A stretch of DNA of 22,722 nucleotides from assembly GCA_016280345.1 (NCBI GenBank), contig JAEEGN010000062.1:1-22722 (forward strand), in the 5' to 3' direction. A program made the translations under genes and the position numbers. A model generated the notes under the pieces. The model was given only the letters and a program-made list of their open reading frames with translations. It had not been told where the DNA came from and ran no database searches. This document shows positions 21,879 through 22,722 of the stretch, piece by piece. How positions within the stretch are numbered: the stretch's first letter is position 1; each line of letters starts with the position of its first letter. Source of the stretch: Selenomonadaceae bacterium (GTDB lineage Bacteria > Bacillota > Negativicutes > Selenomonadales > Selenomonadaceae).

Positions 21879-21891
21879 ATTATACATTATA
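21879..21891 (-). promoter_or_regulatory. pfp promoter (two tandem -10 boxes)
   Basis: On the minus strand TATAAT occurs twice, at plus 21886-21891 and 21879-21884, in an AT-rich gap about 52-64 nt before the ATG at 21827. The -35 for either is weak. Confidence 0.6.
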
Positions 21892-21977
21892 TTCTCGACC
21901 GAAACGAAAAATCCTGCCGCGCCGTCGTCTTTTTTCCTCGACAGGGAAAATACGGGGACTGGCCCTGCCGGAGGATT

Positions 21978-22019
21978 TGTGATACTATAGGAAAAACGGC
22001 GGCAGGGAGGATGCCGCCG
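21978..22019 (+). promoter_or_regulatory. Candidate promoter and leader hairpin of the NusG-II gene
   Basis: TGTGATACT (21978-21986) is a possible extended -10. Downstream, CGGCGGCA (21997-22004) pairs with TGCCGCCG (22012-22019), holding GGGAGGA in the loop. The true ribosome site, GGAGG, is at 22035-22039. Confidence 0.35.
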
Positions 22020-22048
22020 GATTTGACCATGCGCGGAGGCGGAAGAGA

Positions 22049-22411
22049 GTGTCCTGGCAAGCGAGAAACCATCGAAAAGCCGCCCTGCTGTTCCTGCTCC
22101 TGCTGCTGGGCGTGGTGTTGCCGCTGGCGCTTTGGCGGCGGGCGGAGAACGGCGGCGGAAGGGTGGCGGTGATTACCGTTGCGGGGGCGCCTTACCGGAC
22201 GGTTCCCCTGTCGGACGGGGAACGGCAGGAAATCGTCGTCGCCACGCCCAACGGGTTCAACCGTTTCGTCGTCGAGGACGGCGCCATCGCCTGCGTCGAG
22301 GCGGACTGTCCGGCCCAGGTCTGCCGTCGGCGGGGGCCGGTCCGCCACGTCGGGGCGTTCATCGCCTGTCTACCCCATAAAGTTCTGGTGGAAGTGAGAG
22401 AATCGCCATGA
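22049..22411 (+). CDS. NusG domain II-containing membrane-anchored protein
   Basis: A 120-residue protein with a GTG start at 22049 (GGAGG 9 nt upstream). Residues about 10-28 form one membrane anchor. The rest is a small beta domain of the NusG-II type with the conserved cysteine pattern C82-x4-C87-P-x3-C92 and GAFIACLPHKVLVEV (C107, H110). The four Cys could form a metal site or disulfides outside the membrane. In Firmicutes such proteins commonly sit beside a Gx-family transporter and electron-transfer or flavin-insertion genes. Here the next gene overlaps it by 4 nt (ATGA), so the two are co-translated. It is not the NusG elongation factor. The function is unknown. Confidence 0.85.
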   Translation: MSWQARNHRKAALLFLLLLLGVVLPLALWRRAENGGGRVAVITVAGAPYRTVPLSDGERQEIVVATPNGFNRFVVEDGAIACVEADCPAQVCRRRGPVRHVGAFIACLPHKVLVEVRESP

Positions 22412-22722
22412 CGGGTTTGACAAAGCTGGCCTTCATGGGCGTGCTGACGTCCGCGGCGCTGGCCCTCGCTTTCCTGGAGAGCCTGCTGCCGCCGCTGGGC
22501 GCCCTGCCCGGCGCGAAGCTCGGGCTGGCCAATATCGTGACGGTACTGGCGCTCTATCTGCTGCCGGACGCCGGGGACGCGTTCCTGGTGGTTCTGGCCC
22601 GGGTGCTGCTGGGGAGTCTTCTGGCGGGGGGCGGCGCGTTTTTCTTCAGCTTCGCCGGGGCGGCGGCGAGCTTTTTCGCCATGCGTTTCTTAAAGGAAAG
22701 GAGCCGCTTTTCCCTGGCGGCG
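22408..22722 (+). CDS. Gx-family transporter / heptaprenyl diphosphate synthase component I-like (partial)
   Basis: The first 105 residues of a membrane protein that runs off the window. The N terminus (MTGLTKLAFMGVLTSAALAL), then ESLLPPLGALPGAKLGLANIVTVLALYLL and ARVLLGSLLAGGGAFFFSFAGAAASFFAM, matches the 'Gx transporter' family, also labelled heptaprenyl diphosphate synthase component I. It is a small S-component-like membrane protein of uncertain substrate. The ATG at 22408 overlaps the TGA of the NusG-II gene. No catalytic prenyl-synthase motif is visible in this part, which fits the transporter reading better than a synthase subunit. The 3' end is missing because of the window edge, not because of damage. 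Confidence 0.83.
   Translation, partial: MTGLTKLAFMGVLTSAALALAFLESLLPPLGALPGAKLGLANIVTVLALYLLPDAGDAFLVVLARVLLGSLLAGGGAFFFSFAGAAASFFAMRFLKERSRFSLAA

Noticed and set aside
22011..22172. Possible upstream ORF before the NusG-II gene (ATG at 22011 or 22029)
   Set aside because: The ATG at 22011 is directly against GGGAGG, with no room for initiation, and the ATG at 22029 is about 17 nt away. The Cys-rich translation is the wrong frame of the membrane anchor.

Overview
The window is about 22.7 kb of GC-rich bacterial DNA that breaks into AT-rich intergenic gaps with TATAAT-type promoters and intrinsic terminators. Gene content suggests a motile, anaerobic Firmicute, most likely of the diderm class Negativicutes. 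The pointers are a SpoIVB-type (S55) peptidase, an AMIN/phosphodiester-glycosidase protein, CheX-like chemotaxis proteins, a pyrophosphate-type phosphofructokinase, a SpoVB-family lipid flippase, a DUF4931 protein and a NusG-II/Gx-transporter pair. That taxonomic call is inference. No phage, IS element, CRISPR array, rRNA or tRNA was seen. The ordered operons look chromosomal.

Layout, left to right. (1) 1-270 is the 3' end of an unrecognised gene, closed by a terminator. (2) 654-4991 (+) is a cell-envelope cluster: AMIN + phosphodiester glycosidase, a small membrane-anchored biotin/lipoyl-like protein, a large S55 peptidase whose two catalytic halves are in swapped order around a charged repeat linker, and a MIF-like tautomerase. 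(3) 5270-6503 (+) is an overlapping CheY-like/CheX-like pair. (4) 6711-7790 (-) is an AI-2E/PerM-type permease and 7957-8811 (-) a pyridoxal/pyridoxamine kinase. (5) 9175-10731 (-) is a three-gene unit of a DUF4931 GalT/HIT-like protein, a CGGC-domain protein and a VOC protein. (6) 10964-14583 (+) is a SpoVB/MurJ-type flippase, a YegS-type lipid kinase and mtnA. (7) 14778-16343 (+) is motA-motB. (8) 16437-18723 (+) is nnr then mntP. (9) 18724-19180 is a repeat- and hairpin-rich intergenic region. (10) 19181-21827 (-) is pfp, an acidic single-pass membrane protein and a TetR regulator. (11) 22049-22722 (+) is a NusG domain II protein and the start of a Gx-family transporter.

Functionally the window mixes envelope biogenesis, motility and chemotaxis, and housekeeping metabolism (NAD(P)HX repair, methylthioribose salvage, B6 salvage, Mn efflux, PPi-linked glycolysis). 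The most unusual items are the permuted S55 peptidase with its 15-bp repeat linker, the CheX-like protein with a four-repeat N-terminal module, the DUF4931-CGGC-VOC operon, and the repeat cluster at 18979-19151.
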